Assembly (NCBI GenBank): GCA_963933055.1
Contig: CAWVSY010000017.1
Span: forward strand, 1-64,000
DNA: 64,000 bases
DNA from: Oleispira sp963933055
GTDB taxonomy: Bacteria; Pseudomonadota; Gammaproteobacteria; Pseudomonadales; Oceanobacteraceae
Reading direction: 5' to 3'
Positions 18,010 to 26,918 of the stretch are shown in pieces. The notes beneath the pieces were generated by a model, which searched no databases, was not told where the DNA came from, and saw only the letters and a program-made list of their open reading frames with translations. Every line of letters starts with the position of its first letter. Position 1 is the first letter of the stretch. The position numbers and the translations under genes are program-made.

Positions 18010-19653
18010 ATGACGATTATGCAGGCCGCCTATTGGCTTATTGCAACGTTAGGCAATACCCTTGCCTTCTACTTATTTAATCAATACGGCAGCACATTCG
18101 ATCTCTGCTTATTGGTTTTCACTGTGTCTTATACACTTATTGGATTTCACGATCTTTTCATAGGCCACAGCAATCTTAATCGTTTATACCCCGTTGTTGC
18201 TTATGCCCGTCATTTTTTAGAATCCTACCGCGTAGAAGTTCAGCAATACTTCATTGCCAGTGATACCGAAGAGCAGCCTTTTAATCGTGAACAACGCTCG
18301 TTAGTGTATCAACGTGCTAAGAATGTTCGCGATACCATTGCCTTTGGCACTCAGCGCAATTTAATGGAAGAAAACTATCTGAGTTTGTGGCATTCAATGG
18401 CGCCTAAAACCGTAAAGGATGAAACCAAAACAATCACCATCGGCGGGCCAGACTGCCTTCAACCTTATGATGCTTCCTTTTTGAACATTTCAGCGATGAG
18501 CTTTGGCTCATTAAGCTCGAATGCCATTGAGGCACTTAATTTAGGGGCCAAAAAAGCAGGCTGTTACCATAATACTGGGGAAGGTGGCGTTAGCCCTTAT
18601 CACTTGAAACACGGTGGTGATGTTGTTTGGCAGATTGGCACAGGGCTATTTGGCTGTCGCGATGATGATGGTAATTTTAGCCCTTATTTATTTACCGAAA
18701 TGGCCTCCAAGCCTGCTATTAAAATGATTGAGATTAAGCTGTCTCAAGGGGCTAAGCCAGGTCATGGCGGGGTTTTACCGAAAGCTAAAATTACTCAAGA
18801 GATTGCTGACATTCGCCACATATCGATGACGAAAGATTGTATTTCTCCGGCAACGAATCCCGAGTGCACAACACCAAGAGACTTGTTGCATTTTGTGCAT
18901 AAATTACGAGAACTCAGTGGAGGCAAGCCTGTCGGCTTTAAACTCTGCATCGGTAATCCGGCAGAGTTTTTAGGTTTGTGTAAAGCCATGATCGAAACAG
19001 GGATCACCCCCGACTTTATTACCGTTGATGGTGCAGAAGGCGGGACTGGTGCTGCCCCTGTCGAATTCAGCAACCGTTTAGGCATGATGTGCTTAGAAGG
19101 CATCTACTTTGTACATAACGCTTTAGTCGGCACTGGCCTTAGAAGCAAAATTCGCATTATTGCTTCCGGAAAAACAGCTTCTAGCTTTGATTTATTAACA
19201 AAAATTGCGGTGGGCGCAGACTGTGTGAATGCGGCACGAACGATGATGATGGCGATTGGCTGTATCCAGTCTCGTCATTGTAATAACAATCTTTGTCCAA
19301 CCGGAATTGCGACGCAAGACCCAGCGCGCTCTAAAGCTGTTGATGTTATTGAGAAAAGTGAGCGGGTGAAAAACTTTCACCATAATACCCTCAAAAGTTT
19401 TTATGAATTAGTCGGTAGTATGGGCTTGGATGATCCTGATAAATTAATGCCGCATATGATTAAACGCAGGACATCAGATGGGCTATTATCACCCGTTGGC
19501 AGTTTGGTTAAACCGCTTAATAGCAATAACCTAGTAGATGGCAGCACGATTGCGGAACCTTGGCAGCATTGGTGGCAAGAATGCAACGCCGAATCCTTTT
19601 TTGTAGAAGATCATGATGTCAATAGTATGATTCCTACTACTAATCTCAGCTAA
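18010..19653 (+). CDS. FMN-binding glutamate synthase family protein (membrane-anchored GltB-like)
   Basis: A 547-residue protein with a hydrophobic N-terminal segment (about residues 1-45, two helices) followed by the FMN/iron-sulfur core of glutamate synthase. Visible core motifs are GEGGVSPYH, KPGHGGVLP, DGAEGGTGAAP for FMN binding, and the 3Fe-4S cysteine pattern in CIQSRHCNNNLCPTGI. It lacks the amidotransferase domain and the C-terminal helix of full GltB, so it cannot release ammonia from glutamine on its own. Such stand-alone proteins are widespread but poorly characterised. The frame is open 18 codons further upstream, but ATG 18010 has AGGAAG nine bases ahead and starts just before the membrane segment. 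No GltD-like subunit gene is nearby. Confidence 0.88.
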   Translation: MTIMQAAYWLIATLGNTLAFYLFNQYGSTFDLCLLVFTVSYTLIGFHDLFIGHSNLNRLYPVVAYARHFLESYRVEVQQYFIASDTEEQPFNREQRSLVYQRAKNVRDTIAFGTQRNLMEENYLSLWHSMAPKTVKDETKTITIGGPDCLQPYDASFLNISAMSFGSLSSNAIEALNLGAKKAGCYHNTGEGGVSPYHLKHGGDVVWQIGTGLFGCRDDDGNFSPYLFTEMASKPAIKMIEIKLSQGAKPGHGGVLPKAKITQEIADIRHISMTKDCISPATNPECTTPRDLLHFVHKLRELSGGKPVGFKLCIGNPAEFLGLCKAMIETGITPDFITVDGAEGGTGAAPVEFSNRLGMMCLEGIYFVHNALVGTGLRSKIRIIASGKTASSFDLLTKIAVGADCVNAARTMMMAIGCIQSRHCNNNLCPTGIATQDPARSKAVDVIEKSERVKNFHHNTLKSFYELVGSMGLDDPDKLMPHMIKRRTSDGLLSPVGSLVKPLNSNNLVDGSTIAEPWQHWWQECNAESFFVEDHDVNSMIPTTNLS

Positions 19654-19670
19654 GTTTTATCCCTTCAAAT

Positions 19671-19699
19671 ACCCACTCTAATAAAAATATAGAGTGGGT
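19671..19699. repeat. Perfect 10-bp hairpin after the glutamate-synthase-like gene
   Basis: ACCCACTCTA at 19671-19680 pairs perfectly with 19690-19699 around a nine-base AT loop. No T-run follows on either strand, so termination is uncertain; it may cap the upstream mRNA. Confidence 0.5.
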
Positions 19700-19784
19700 C
19701 GCTATAGATCAAAAAAGCATCGAATTAAGCACACCCCATAGAGAGTCGTCATTTGAATGACTTATATCTAGGTTATACTTGTAG

Positions 19785-19807
19785 TTATCCACAGAAACTG
19801 TGGAGAA
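19785..19807. promoter_or_regulatory. Inverted pair of DnaA-box-like sites
   Basis: The 396-base gap before the phosphodiesterase gene contains a perfect DnaA box TTATCCACA (19785-19793) and, five bases later, the inverted TGTGGAGAA (19799-19807, one mismatch). Together they form a seven-base-pair palindrome. A weaker relative (TTGGATAAC) occurs near 19932. No other origin elements are visible, so this is a possible DnaA-binding regulatory site only. The rest of the gap is AT-rich; a TATAAT at 20017-20022 may be the -10 box of the next gene. Confidence 0.4.
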
Positions 19808-20049
19808 GTGCGGCTTCTAATGTGTTGATTTTATTAGAAATTATTTAAAAATATTCAAATAAAAAGCACGCACAAGATATGCACATACTATCAACAAACA
19901 ACCCACAGAGTATGAATGCCGTAGCTTAACCTTGGATAACTTATTCACTGTGAAGATGCGTAACAATTCATCCGTTTGTTCGCTAGAATAAGCTCAAGAA
20001 TGGGAAGCGTAAAAATTATAATCCCATCTTTATACCTCAAGGATAAAAC

Positions 20050-21756
20050 ATGATGAAAAATATACTGTCTATGGCCATGCTGTCTCTGCTCGCGAGCAGC
20101 GCATTCGCCATGTCTGAAGCACCCAAAGTATTAGAGACTGATATTGTCTTTACCAATAGTACGCTAGATACTTTAGACGTTTCACTCTCTGGTGATGCAA
20201 GCGCAGTTCAAACAAGCTATCAAGTCGCACCATTAGCAACAGCGACGTTGGCTAAACTGACTCGCAGCTCAGGCACGAATAGCGCGCTGAATATTCAGCT
20301 ATCAAGTGATGACTATCAGATCAATCTTAGCCAACAAACAGATGGCACACTGTTAGCCTTTGGTGCTCATACTGATGACCTTAGTATTGCCCCACAAAGC
20401 GAAGCTCATATTCAACGTTTCCAAACCCAGCTTGCGGGTGATTCGAATACATTGGCGTTCAATGGTCATAATCTAAAGGAGGGTGGTGCACTGACTTATG
20501 TGCTTCAAGAAGAAGATCAGAAGCCTGCCTTGGGCGCAGCGAATCAATTTAATCTACTGAGCTATAACATTTGGGCGACAACCATTTTTGGTTCTAAAAA
20601 AGTGGACTCGCGCTTAGACGAAATGCCTGCTGCGATGGCAGGCTACGATGCATTAGTACTAACCGAGGTATTTGATGATATCGCTACTGCGGCTTTATTA
20701 AAAAAGTTGCGGGCTGAATATCCTTACCAAAGCTCTGAGATTTTCAAAGCCGGTAAAATCATGAAGTCAGGCACTCGAATTCTATCTCGCTGGCCTTTCG
20801 GGCTTGAAGATAACTTCAAATACAATCCTTGCAATGCTATTCAATGCGCGGCTACTCGTGGGGTTATTCACGCCCGCATTAACAAGCAAGGCAACCCGTA
20901 TCATATATTCGCAACTCATACGCAATCGTCCGACGATGATGCCAACCGTAATGCTCGTTTAGCGCAGCTACAAGAAATGGGCGATTACATTCGCAGCTTA
21001 AACATCCCCGCGGATGAAGCCGTCATCATGGCGGGAGATTTTAATGTTAATAAAATAGGTCTGCCGCAAGATCGTGATTATTTAGAAGCCATCTTAGGTG
21101 CAACTGAGCCAGAAAATCGTGGCCACGGTTATACGTATGATGCCGATACGAATAATTGGGCTGAACAGCCTTACCTTGAGCATCTTGACTACACCCTGAC
21201 CGCGAATAACAATTTACAGCCAACTTCTGCTTACCAAGAAGCCTTTGCGCTTCGTACAACCAAAGACGCGCTTTGGGGTGAGTGGGATCTTTCTGACCAT
21301 TATCCTGTTCGCGGTATTTTCACCTATCCTTCTGCAGCCCAACCACAGCGTGCAGAGTTTCCGTTTATAGGCGATGTTATTCATTTGCAAACATCCAATG
21401 GCTATTACGTGCGCAGCATGAGCGGTGGTAATAGTTTTATTTCTGCGGGTTCGAAGCACATTGGCACATGGGAGAGCTTTACCTTTGAAGACCAAGGTAA
21501 TGGCAAGGTTGCGATTAAAGCATTTGATGGCCACTACGTTGCGTTAGATTCTTATTTATTAGGCACCTTAAAAGGTACAAGCCATTCTGTATCCGCAGCA
21601 GGTATGTTTACCTTGGTTGATTTAGGCAATAATCAATTGGCTATTCAAGCGGATAATGGTAAATACCTTCGCGCTGACTTTGGCGGCAATGCCGGCCTAA
21701 GTGCAGGTTCAAGCAGCATTGGTAACCATCAGACTTTTTCTTTAATTCGTCGATAG
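20050..21756 (+). CDS. Secreted sphingomyelinase-type phosphodiesterase with fascin-like C-terminal domain
   Basis: A 568-residue secreted protein. A Sec signal peptide covers residues 1-20 (cleavage after SSAFA). Residues 21-160 form a beta-rich region I do not recognise. The endonuclease/exonuclease/phosphatase domain spans about 165-428 with N173 (SYNIW), E206 (LTEVFD), H290 (ATHTQSS), D330 and N332 (GDFNVN), D380 (LDYT) and D416-H417 (SDHYPV), the full metal and catalytic set of neutral sphingomyelinase/phospholipase C enzymes. Residues 440-568 have repeated GYYVR, GHYVAL and GKYLRA units typical of a beta-trefoil (fascin/ricin-like) binding domain. The likely role is hydrolysis of phospho- or sphingolipids outside the cell; a phosphatase or nuclease activity is less likely but possible. 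It is monocistronic, followed by a strong terminator. Confidence 0.83.
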   Translation: MMKNILSMAMLSLLASSAFAMSEAPKVLETDIVFTNSTLDTLDVSLSGDASAVQTSYQVAPLATATLAKLTRSSGTNSALNIQLSSDDYQINLSQQTDGTLLAFGAHTDDLSIAPQSEAHIQRFQTQLAGDSNTLAFNGHNLKEGGALTYVLQEEDQKPALGAANQFNLLSYNIWATTIFGSKKVDSRLDEMPAAMAGYDALVLTEVFDDIATAALLKKLRAEYPYQSSEIFKAGKIMKSGTRILSRWPFGLEDNFKYNPCNAIQCAATRGVIHARINKQGNPYHIFATHTQSSDDDANRNARLAQLQEMGDYIRSLNIPADEAVIMAGDFNVNKIGLPQDRDYLEAILGATEPENRGHGYTYDADTNNWAEQPYLEHLDYTLTANNNLQPTSAYQEAFALRTTKDALWGEWDLSDHYPVRGIFTYPSAAQPQRAEFPFIGDVIHLQTSNGYYVRSMSGGNSFISAGSKHIGTWESFTFEDQGNGKVAIKAFDGHYVALDSYLLGTLKGTSHSVSAAGMFTLVDLGNNQLAIQADNGKYLRADFGGNAGLSAGSSSIGNHQTFSLIRR

Positions 21757-21818
21757 CCGTTGTGCTATCGATAGTGATGCATTTATAGATAGCTATTTTA
21801 AATATACGTACAGGAATT

Positions 21819-21852
21819 AGGCGAGTACACTGTCTACTCGCTTAGTTTTTTT
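21819..21852 (+). terminator. Rho-independent terminator after the phosphodiesterase gene
   Basis: GCGAGTA (21821-21827) pairs with TACTCGC (21835-21841) around a seven-base loop and is followed after three bases by seven T (to 21852). It ends only ten bases before the plsC start. Confidence 0.85.
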
Positions 21853-21862
21853 ATGGGTTTTT

Positions 21863-22576
21863 ATGCTTTATTCCGCTCGTCTTGTTGCTGTTTGCTGTTA
21901 CTTTTTATTATTCTGTTTTATGGCAATCGCTTTTTCTCTTATCCGCCCTTTCCATCCCAATAATACTCGCACCGTACTTAAGTTTTTATGGCCGACATAC
22001 TGGATGATGAACTTAAAAGTCATTCCAATTAATAAGCCAAAAATCGATTACCCTGTGGTATATGTCGTTAATCATCAGGACTTACTCGATGTGTTTTTCT
22101 TCGCTAAAGTATGGCCAAAAAATTGCTCGGGGGTCGGTAAAAAGGAACTGGCATGGGTCCCTATTTTTGGTACTGCGTTTTGGTTGGCGGGTAATATTTT
22201 TATTAATCGTGGTGACAAAGATAAAGCGCGGGCCGTGGTCGACCAAATGGCTGAAAAAATAACAACCTTGAATCGTTCTATTTTTATTATGCCAGAAGGA
22301 ACTCGCAGCCAAGGTAAAGGTTTATTACCGTTCAAAAAAGGCGCTTTCCTGACCGCGATTAAAGCAGGTGTTCCTATTGTTCCCTTGTGTGTTAGCTCAA
22401 CAAAAAATGTCACACTGAGCGACTGGGCCCCAAAGCCCGGGCTCGTTGAATTTTTAGAGCCTATTCCTACCGCAGATTTAACCCCTGAAGATGCCGAGCA
22501 GCTCGCCATAAAGTGTCACGCGTTAATGAAAAACAAAATCGGCGAGTTAGATCAGCGCTTAGCCGAAGAATTTTAA
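21863..22576 (+). CDS. plsC: 1-acyl-sn-glycerol-3-phosphate acyltransferase
   Basis: A 237-residue lysophosphatidate acyltransferase with an N-terminal membrane helix (residues 5-28). The family motifs are in order: H-x4-D as NHQDLLDVF at about 70-78, the motif II region GNIFINRGD, the substrate motif MPEGTRS at about 148-154, and VPIVPL for motif IV. It makes phosphatidic acid from acyl-ACP or acyl-CoA and lysophosphatidate at the inner face of the membrane. The gene starts directly behind the terminator of the preceding gene, which places its promoter in an unusual position inside or upstream of that terminator, or makes it dependent on read-through. Confidence 0.93.
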   Translation: MLYSARLVAVCCYFLLFCFMAIAFSLIRPFHPNNTRTVLKFLWPTYWMMNLKVIPINKPKIDYPVVYVVNHQDLLDVFFFAKVWPKNCSGVGKKELAWVPIFGTAFWLAGNIFINRGDKDKARAVVDQMAEKITTLNRSIFIMPEGTRSQGKGLLPFKKGAFLTAIKAGVPIVPLCVSSTKNVTLSDWAPKPGLVEFLEPIPTADLTPEDAEQLAIKCHALMKNKIGELDQRLAEEF

Positions 22577-22629
22577 TAATAAAACTTCATACACATAACC
22601 AAAAGCCATGTTGTTTTGCGGCTAAATAG

Positions 22630-22659
22630 AAAAATATAACTCTGCATTAGCAGAGTTAT
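22630..22659 (-). terminator. Terminator for folA
   Basis: A perfect ten-base-pair stem (22636-22645 with 22650-22659) with a four-base loop is followed on the minus strand by a run of five T. It overlaps the folA stop codon region by four bases. Confidence 0.75.
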
Positions 22660-23177
22660 TTAATGCGGTCATAAACAACAAAACTGTAATCGTAAGGATT
22701 TTTCTGCGCGTCCCCTACTGGGTCAGCGGCATGATCTTCACGCTGAACTTCTTGCCAGCAATTCCAATTTACTTCTGGGAAAAATGCATCACCTTCGACA
22801 TCCGCATGTACATGTGTGATGTATAAACGGTCGGCTTGCAATAACGCTTGCTGATAAATCTCAGCGCCGCCAATGACCATCACTTCTTCATGGCCCGCTT
22901 CTGAGCTGATGGCTTCTGCTTTATCCAATCCTTGCTGCAACGTATTAACAACAACAATACCTTCTGCCTGATAATCAGTTTGGCGTGTAATTACGATATT
23001 TGTACGGCCAGGCAGTGGTCGACCAATGGATTCGTATGTTTTACGCCCCATAATAATCGGCTTAGCCATAGTGACGTGTTTAAAATATTTAAGATCATTA
23101 GGCAGATGCCAAGGCAGGGTATTATTGATACCAATCGTTTGATTTTCTGCCATAGCAACAATTAATGCGCATTTCAT
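22656..23177 (-). CDS. folA: Dihydrofolate reductase
   Basis: A 173-residue DHFR, reducing dihydrofolate to tetrahydrofolate with NADPH. The N-terminal LIVAMAENQTIG and the active-site NTLPWHLPNDLKYFK (with the acidic D28) are typical, as is PIIMGRKTYESIGRPLPGR. The frame extends eleven codons upstream, but ATG 23175-23177 follows GGAAG and yields the standard start (MKCALIVAMA). It supports the thyA reaction encoded nearby, which consumes methylene-tetrahydrofolate and yields dihydrofolate. In many relatives thyA and folA are closer; here a c-di-GMP gene lies between. Confidence 0.96.
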   Translation of the reverse strand: MKCALIVAMAENQTIGINNTLPWHLPNDLKYFKHVTMAKPIIMGRKTYESIGRPLPGRTNIVITRQTDYQAEGIVVVNTLQQGLDKAEAISSEAGHEEVMVIGGAEIYQQALLQADRLYITHVHADVEGDAFFPEVNWNCWQEVQREDHAADPVGDAQKNPYDYSFVVYDRIK

Positions 23178-23242
23178 GTACGTTCTTCCATTAGTCTTTG
23201 CACTCATCATACGTGCGGACTTTAGGAATTTGAAGATTTAAT

Positions 23243-24955
23243 CTATTTGTATTGCGCCGCTAACTTCGGAATTTCCTCTGGATCAACAGGTCGAGAAAAG
23301 TAAAAGCCCTGATAGTGATCACAACCGAATGCCTGCAAAACACCCAAGACAGTAATATCTTCGACACCTTCGGCGATCACTTCCATGCCCAAATTGTGAG
23401 CCAGTGTAATAATTGAATTAGCAATCGCCGCATCATTTTTATCTTCTACAATATCTTTAACGAATACTCGGTCTATCTTCAAATAATCGATGGGTAAGTT
23501 TTTTAAGTACGCTAACGAAGAATAGCCTGTGCCAAAATCATCAATCGCAATGGATACACCAATCTCGCGCAACCTGCCTAATACATCAATGCCCTGCTGC
23601 AGGTTTTCCATTAAAACCCCTTCCGTGATTTCTAACGTAAGCCGCTGCGGTTGCAGTCCAGTTGCCTGCAAGACTTGCTCAATCCTATCCGCTAGATCGC
23701 GCTGTCTAAATTGTCGAGGCGAAAGATTAACAGATAACTTAGCATCACAAGGTAAAGCGCCCTTCTCAATCCATTCTTGATGCTGACGGCAAGCCGAGGC
23801 TAATACCCACTCGCCGACTTGATTAATTAACCCCGTTTCTTCCATAACAGGAATAAAGATCGCGGGAGAAATCGGTCCGAGTGTTTCATGTGTCCAGCGT
23901 AATAAGGCTTCTGTGCCAATAAATTGCTGAGTGCTCACTTGAATTTGTGGTTGATATTGCAGACTGAGCTCTTTACGTTCCAACGCATGATGCAAGGCGC
24001 TTTCTAAGCTCGCTCGAACAACATCAGGGGGATTCAGGTCGGCGATGAAAAAACGATAGTCGTTACTGCCATCTTTTTTAGCCTGCCTGAGAGCAAGCTC
24101 TGAGCGACGTAACAGTTCACCGCCGTCATAGTTAGCACGACTGGCCAACTCGATGCCAATGCTGACGCTGCAAAAAATTTCATGGCCACTGATAAAATAA
24201 GGCTCATTAAAAGCAGTACACAGTTTATCAGCGACTCCCGTAACCACTTTTTCGCTCGCGACATGCTCTAATAAAACAGCAAAATTATTACCACTTATAC
24301 GAGCGACGGTATCGGAGCGTCTAACGATTTCGGATAAACGCCGCGCAAATTGTTTGAGTAATAAATCCCCAACATCATGACCATAATGCTCGTTAACGAC
24401 ACTGAAGCGGTCAAGATCGATTGTAAATAAACTAACCACATGACCTTCACGGCGAGCATGTAATAAAGAATGATCGAGTCTATCTTGAAAAAGCGTTCGA
24501 TTAGCAATACCGGTTAAAGCATCATAATGAGCCAGATGACGTGTTTGATACTCCACTTGTTTACGCACAATAGCGTGCTCAATCAGCTTAGGAAATAAGA
24601 CATCTGATACGTCGCCTAACGACCAAACATCCTGTACCCCCAACTCAAATAGCTTAACTTCATCAAGCGCAAAAGATTCGATGGATAGTAGTATTAATGG
24701 CGCTTCTGGCAAAGCCATCGCCAAACGACAAATCCAGTCTTCCAATAGCGTATCGTGTTTTTCAACCACGAGAATGATGGCTTTTAAATTATGCCGATAC
24801 CAGAACTCACGAATGTTCTCGACCTTATTGCAGCAAAAGGACTCTTGTAGGCAAGGCAAAGCTTCCATCGCTTTTTCTGCGATCGAATCATCGAATCGAT
24901 ACAGTAGCCAAGAAGAGGGAGGTATTCGCTGTAAGGGGATATTGGTGGGCTTCAT
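23243..24955 (-). CDS. GGDEF/EAL protein with degenerate GGDEF and intact EAL domain
   Basis: A 570-residue cytoplasmic protein with three regions: a receiver-like domain (about 1-130) with no clear phospho-acceptor set, a GGDEF domain (about 135-305) and an EAL domain (about 320-565). The GGDEF motif reads SGNNF at 221-225, so cyclic-di-GMP synthesis is very unlikely. The EAL domain keeps its key residues: E349-A350-L351, D472-D473 in DDFGTGYSS, K493 in LKIDRVF, E529 in IAEG and Q549 in YQGFYFSRP, so it is probably an active c-di-GMP phosphodiesterase, perhaps activated by GTP bound to the degenerate domain as in some relatives. No membrane segment is visible. The ribosome site is weak. It is leftward, between thyA and folA. 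Confidence 0.9.
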   Translation of the reverse strand: MKPTNIPLQRIPPSSWLLYRFDDSIAEKAMEALPCLQESFCCNKVENIREFWYRHNLKAIILVVEKHDTLLEDWICRLAMALPEAPLILLSIESFALDEVKLFELGVQDVWSLGDVSDVLFPKLIEHAIVRKQVEYQTRHLAHYDALTGIANRTLFQDRLDHSLLHARREGHVVSLFTIDLDRFSVVNEHYGHDVGDLLLKQFARRLSEIVRRSDTVARISGNNFAVLLEHVASEKVVTGVADKLCTAFNEPYFISGHEIFCSVSIGIELASRANYDGGELLRRSELALRQAKKDGSNDYRFFIADLNPPDVVRASLESALHHALERKELSLQYQPQIQVSTQQFIGTEALLRWTHETLGPISPAIFIPVMEETGLINQVGEWVLASACRQHQEWIEKGALPCDAKLSVNLSPRQFRQRDLADRIEQVLQATGLQPQRLTLEITEGVLMENLQQGIDVLGRLREIGVSIAIDDFGTGYSSLAYLKNLPIDYLKIDRVFVKDIVEDKNDAAIANSIITLAHNLGMEVIAEGVEDITVLGVLQAFGCDHYQGFYFSRPVDPEEIPKLAAQYK

Positions 24956-25066
24956 TTTGAATCTATACTGCCGTCGGTATACTTCAGTATAGACTCAAAT
25001 TTTTACTTGCTTGCGGCAATCATTAATAAATCACATATAAAGAGGTTCATTTCCTCACCGTGCGCT

Positions 25067-25918
25067 TTAAACCGCGAAAGGATATTGAATGGCATCGTGG
25101 CACTGATAACCTTCAACTTCAAAATCATCCTTTGTAACCCACTCTTCGATGTCCTTAAGTGTTTTAATCTTAGGATTGATGTGCAGTTGCGGTGATGGAA
25201 AAGGCTCACGTTTTAACTGCACCGTTTTCATCAACTCCAACTGATTTTCGTAAATGTGAGCATTCACGATTTTATGGTATGCCTTACCCGGCTTATGACC
25301 TGTAATTTGGGCCACCAGCGCTAAGAAAGTAAATACCTGAACCTGATTGAAGTTCAACCCTAATGGCACATCACACGAACGCTGATAGCTCGTCAGATGC
25401 AAAGTATCGCCTAATAAAGAGAAGGTATGCGTATGCATACAAGGGCGTAAACATCCCATTTCGAACTCACCGGGGTTATAGAACGTAACGATCTCGCTAC
25501 GATCATCAATCCCTTTACTCAGGTTATCAATCACCTTCTTTAACTGATCTAATTGCGTGCCATCTGGACGCATCCAAGACCGAGCTTGTACGCCATAAAC
25601 TCGGCCCATATCATCTTCACCTTTGCGGTGAGGATTATTCAACCAATCTTGGTTTTCATTGGCGTTAGCATTCCACGTATTACAACCAATTTCGCGAAAC
25701 TGAGCCGCATTATCGTAGCCGCGTAAATAGCCCAATAGCTCGGCAATAGCCGCTTTATAAAAACTTTTACGCGTAGTGATTAATGGAAATTGATTATTCG
25801 CAACATCGTATTCTAAATCGGCATTAATGACGGTTAAGCAGCGAATGCCCGTGCGCTTATTTTCAACCCATTCGCCTTCATCAACAATGCGCTGGCATAA
25901 ATCTAAATACTGTCTCAT
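25067..25918 (-). CDS. thyA: Thymidylate synthase
   Basis: A 283-residue ThyA, converting dUMP and methylene-tetrahydrofolate to dTMP and dihydrofolate. The catalytic cysteine is C160 in RPCMHTHTF, a slight variant of the common PCH motif, and the phosphate-binding YQRSCDVPLGLNFNQ follows at 178-192. The late NAHIYENQLELM is conserved. Length is slightly above the 264-residue E. coli form. The Shine-Dalgarno GAGG lies seven to eight bases ahead of ATG 25916-25918. It follows lgt by 78 bases in the same direction, the usual lgt-thyA order. Confidence 0.96.
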   Translation of the reverse strand: MRQYLDLCQRIVDEGEWVENKRTGIRCLTVINADLEYDVANNQFPLITTRKSFYKAAIAELLGYLRGYDNAAQFREIGCNTWNANANENQDWLNNPHRKGEDDMGRVYGVQARSWMRPDGTQLDQLKKVIDNLSKGIDDRSEIVTFYNPGEFEMGCLRPCMHTHTFSLLGDTLHLTSYQRSCDVPLGLNFNQVQVFTFLALVAQITGHKPGKAYHKIVNAHIYENQLELMKTVQLKREPFPSPQLHINPKIKTLKDIEEWVTKDDFEVEGYQCHDAIQYPFAV

Positions 25919-25996
25919 GCAGTTAACCTCAAAATTCTTTTATCAGATGTAACGTGCCTTATTCATCAACGCACGAACATGTAAGATCCTAAATGC

Positions 25997-26830
25997 TTAT
26001 TTTTTGCTTGTTTTAGTCGTTGTCGCTATTAGGTCTTGTTGTTTATAAGCCCACCACAATAATGCGATACCGAAGACGACCATAGGAATAGATAGCAGCT
26101 GACCACGACTCATCCAGCCAAATAAATCAAAACCAATATGAGAGTCTGGCTGGCGGAAGAATTCCACAATAAAACGGAAGCAACCATAACCAATCATAAA
26201 GACAGCACCGACCGCTTTCTGTGGTCTAGGGCGACTTGAAAACCACCAAACAATTAAAAATAATGCTAAGCCTTCTAGCGCTGCTTGATACAACTGCGAT
26301 GGGTGACGAGGGTCTGGACCACCACCTGGAAAAACCATTCCCAAAGGACTATCAGTGACACGGCCCCAAAGCTCTCCACCAATAAAATTACCAAAGCGCC
26401 CCGTCATCAAACCAATTGGGACTAACGGCGCGGTAAAATCAGCCACTTCAAAGAAGCCTTTTTTATATTTTCGGCCAAATATCCAAAGCGCGACTAATAC
26501 ACCCAGCAGACCACCGTGGAATGACATACCACCGGTCCAAATTTGAAATAACCAAATTGGATTATCCAAAAACTGACCAAAGTTATAAAACAAAACATAG
26601 CCTGCTCGGCCACCAAGAATTACCCCCATGGCACCATAAAAAATCAAGTCACCTACTTGATCCTTGGTCCAGTTGGAACCCGGTTGCTTAGCACGATAAT
26701 TAGCCAACATCATGGCCGCGGCAAACCCGATGAGGTACATCAGGCCATACCAATGAATTTCTAGCGGTCCATAACCTGCAACAGGACCAATGGACAAGGC
26801 GACAGGATCAATATCTGGGTACGTTAACAT
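25997..26830 (-). CDS. lgt: Prolipoprotein diacylglyceryl transferase
   Basis: A 277-residue inner-membrane enzyme with seven membrane helices that transfers diacylglycerol from phosphatidylglycerol to the lipobox cysteine of prolipoproteins. The Lgt signature GRFGNFIGGELWGR is present, as is the early HWYGLMYLIGF segment with its histidine, and GGMSFHGGLLG. At least six genes in this window encode lipobox proteins that need Lgt. AGGAAG precedes the ATG at 26828-26830. It is followed by thyA after 78 bases. Confidence 0.96.
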   Translation of the reverse strand: MLTYPDIDPVALSIGPVAGYGPLEIHWYGLMYLIGFAAAMMLANYRAKQPGSNWTKDQVGDLIFYGAMGVILGGRAGYVLFYNFGQFLDNPIWLFQIWTGGMSFHGGLLGVLVALWIFGRKYKKGFFEVADFTAPLVPIGLMTGRFGNFIGGELWGRVTDSPLGMVFPGGGPDPRHPSQLYQAALEGLALFLIVWWFSSRPRPQKAVGAVFMIGYGCFRFIVEFFRQPDSHIGFDLFGWMSRGQLLSIPMVVFGIALLWWAYKQQDLIATTTKTSKK

Positions 26831-26918
26831 CTATAGCTTCCTTATTTAGCGCATGATTATACTCGAATGTTTACTCGAATGTGGCGCTGTTTCCATTCAT
26901 GAATAGTGATCTATTCTA

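Noticed and set aside
19654..20049. Replication origin suggested by DnaA-box-like sites
   Set aside because: Only one perfect and one near-perfect box are present, with no box cluster, unwinding element or dnaA/gid genes nearby.
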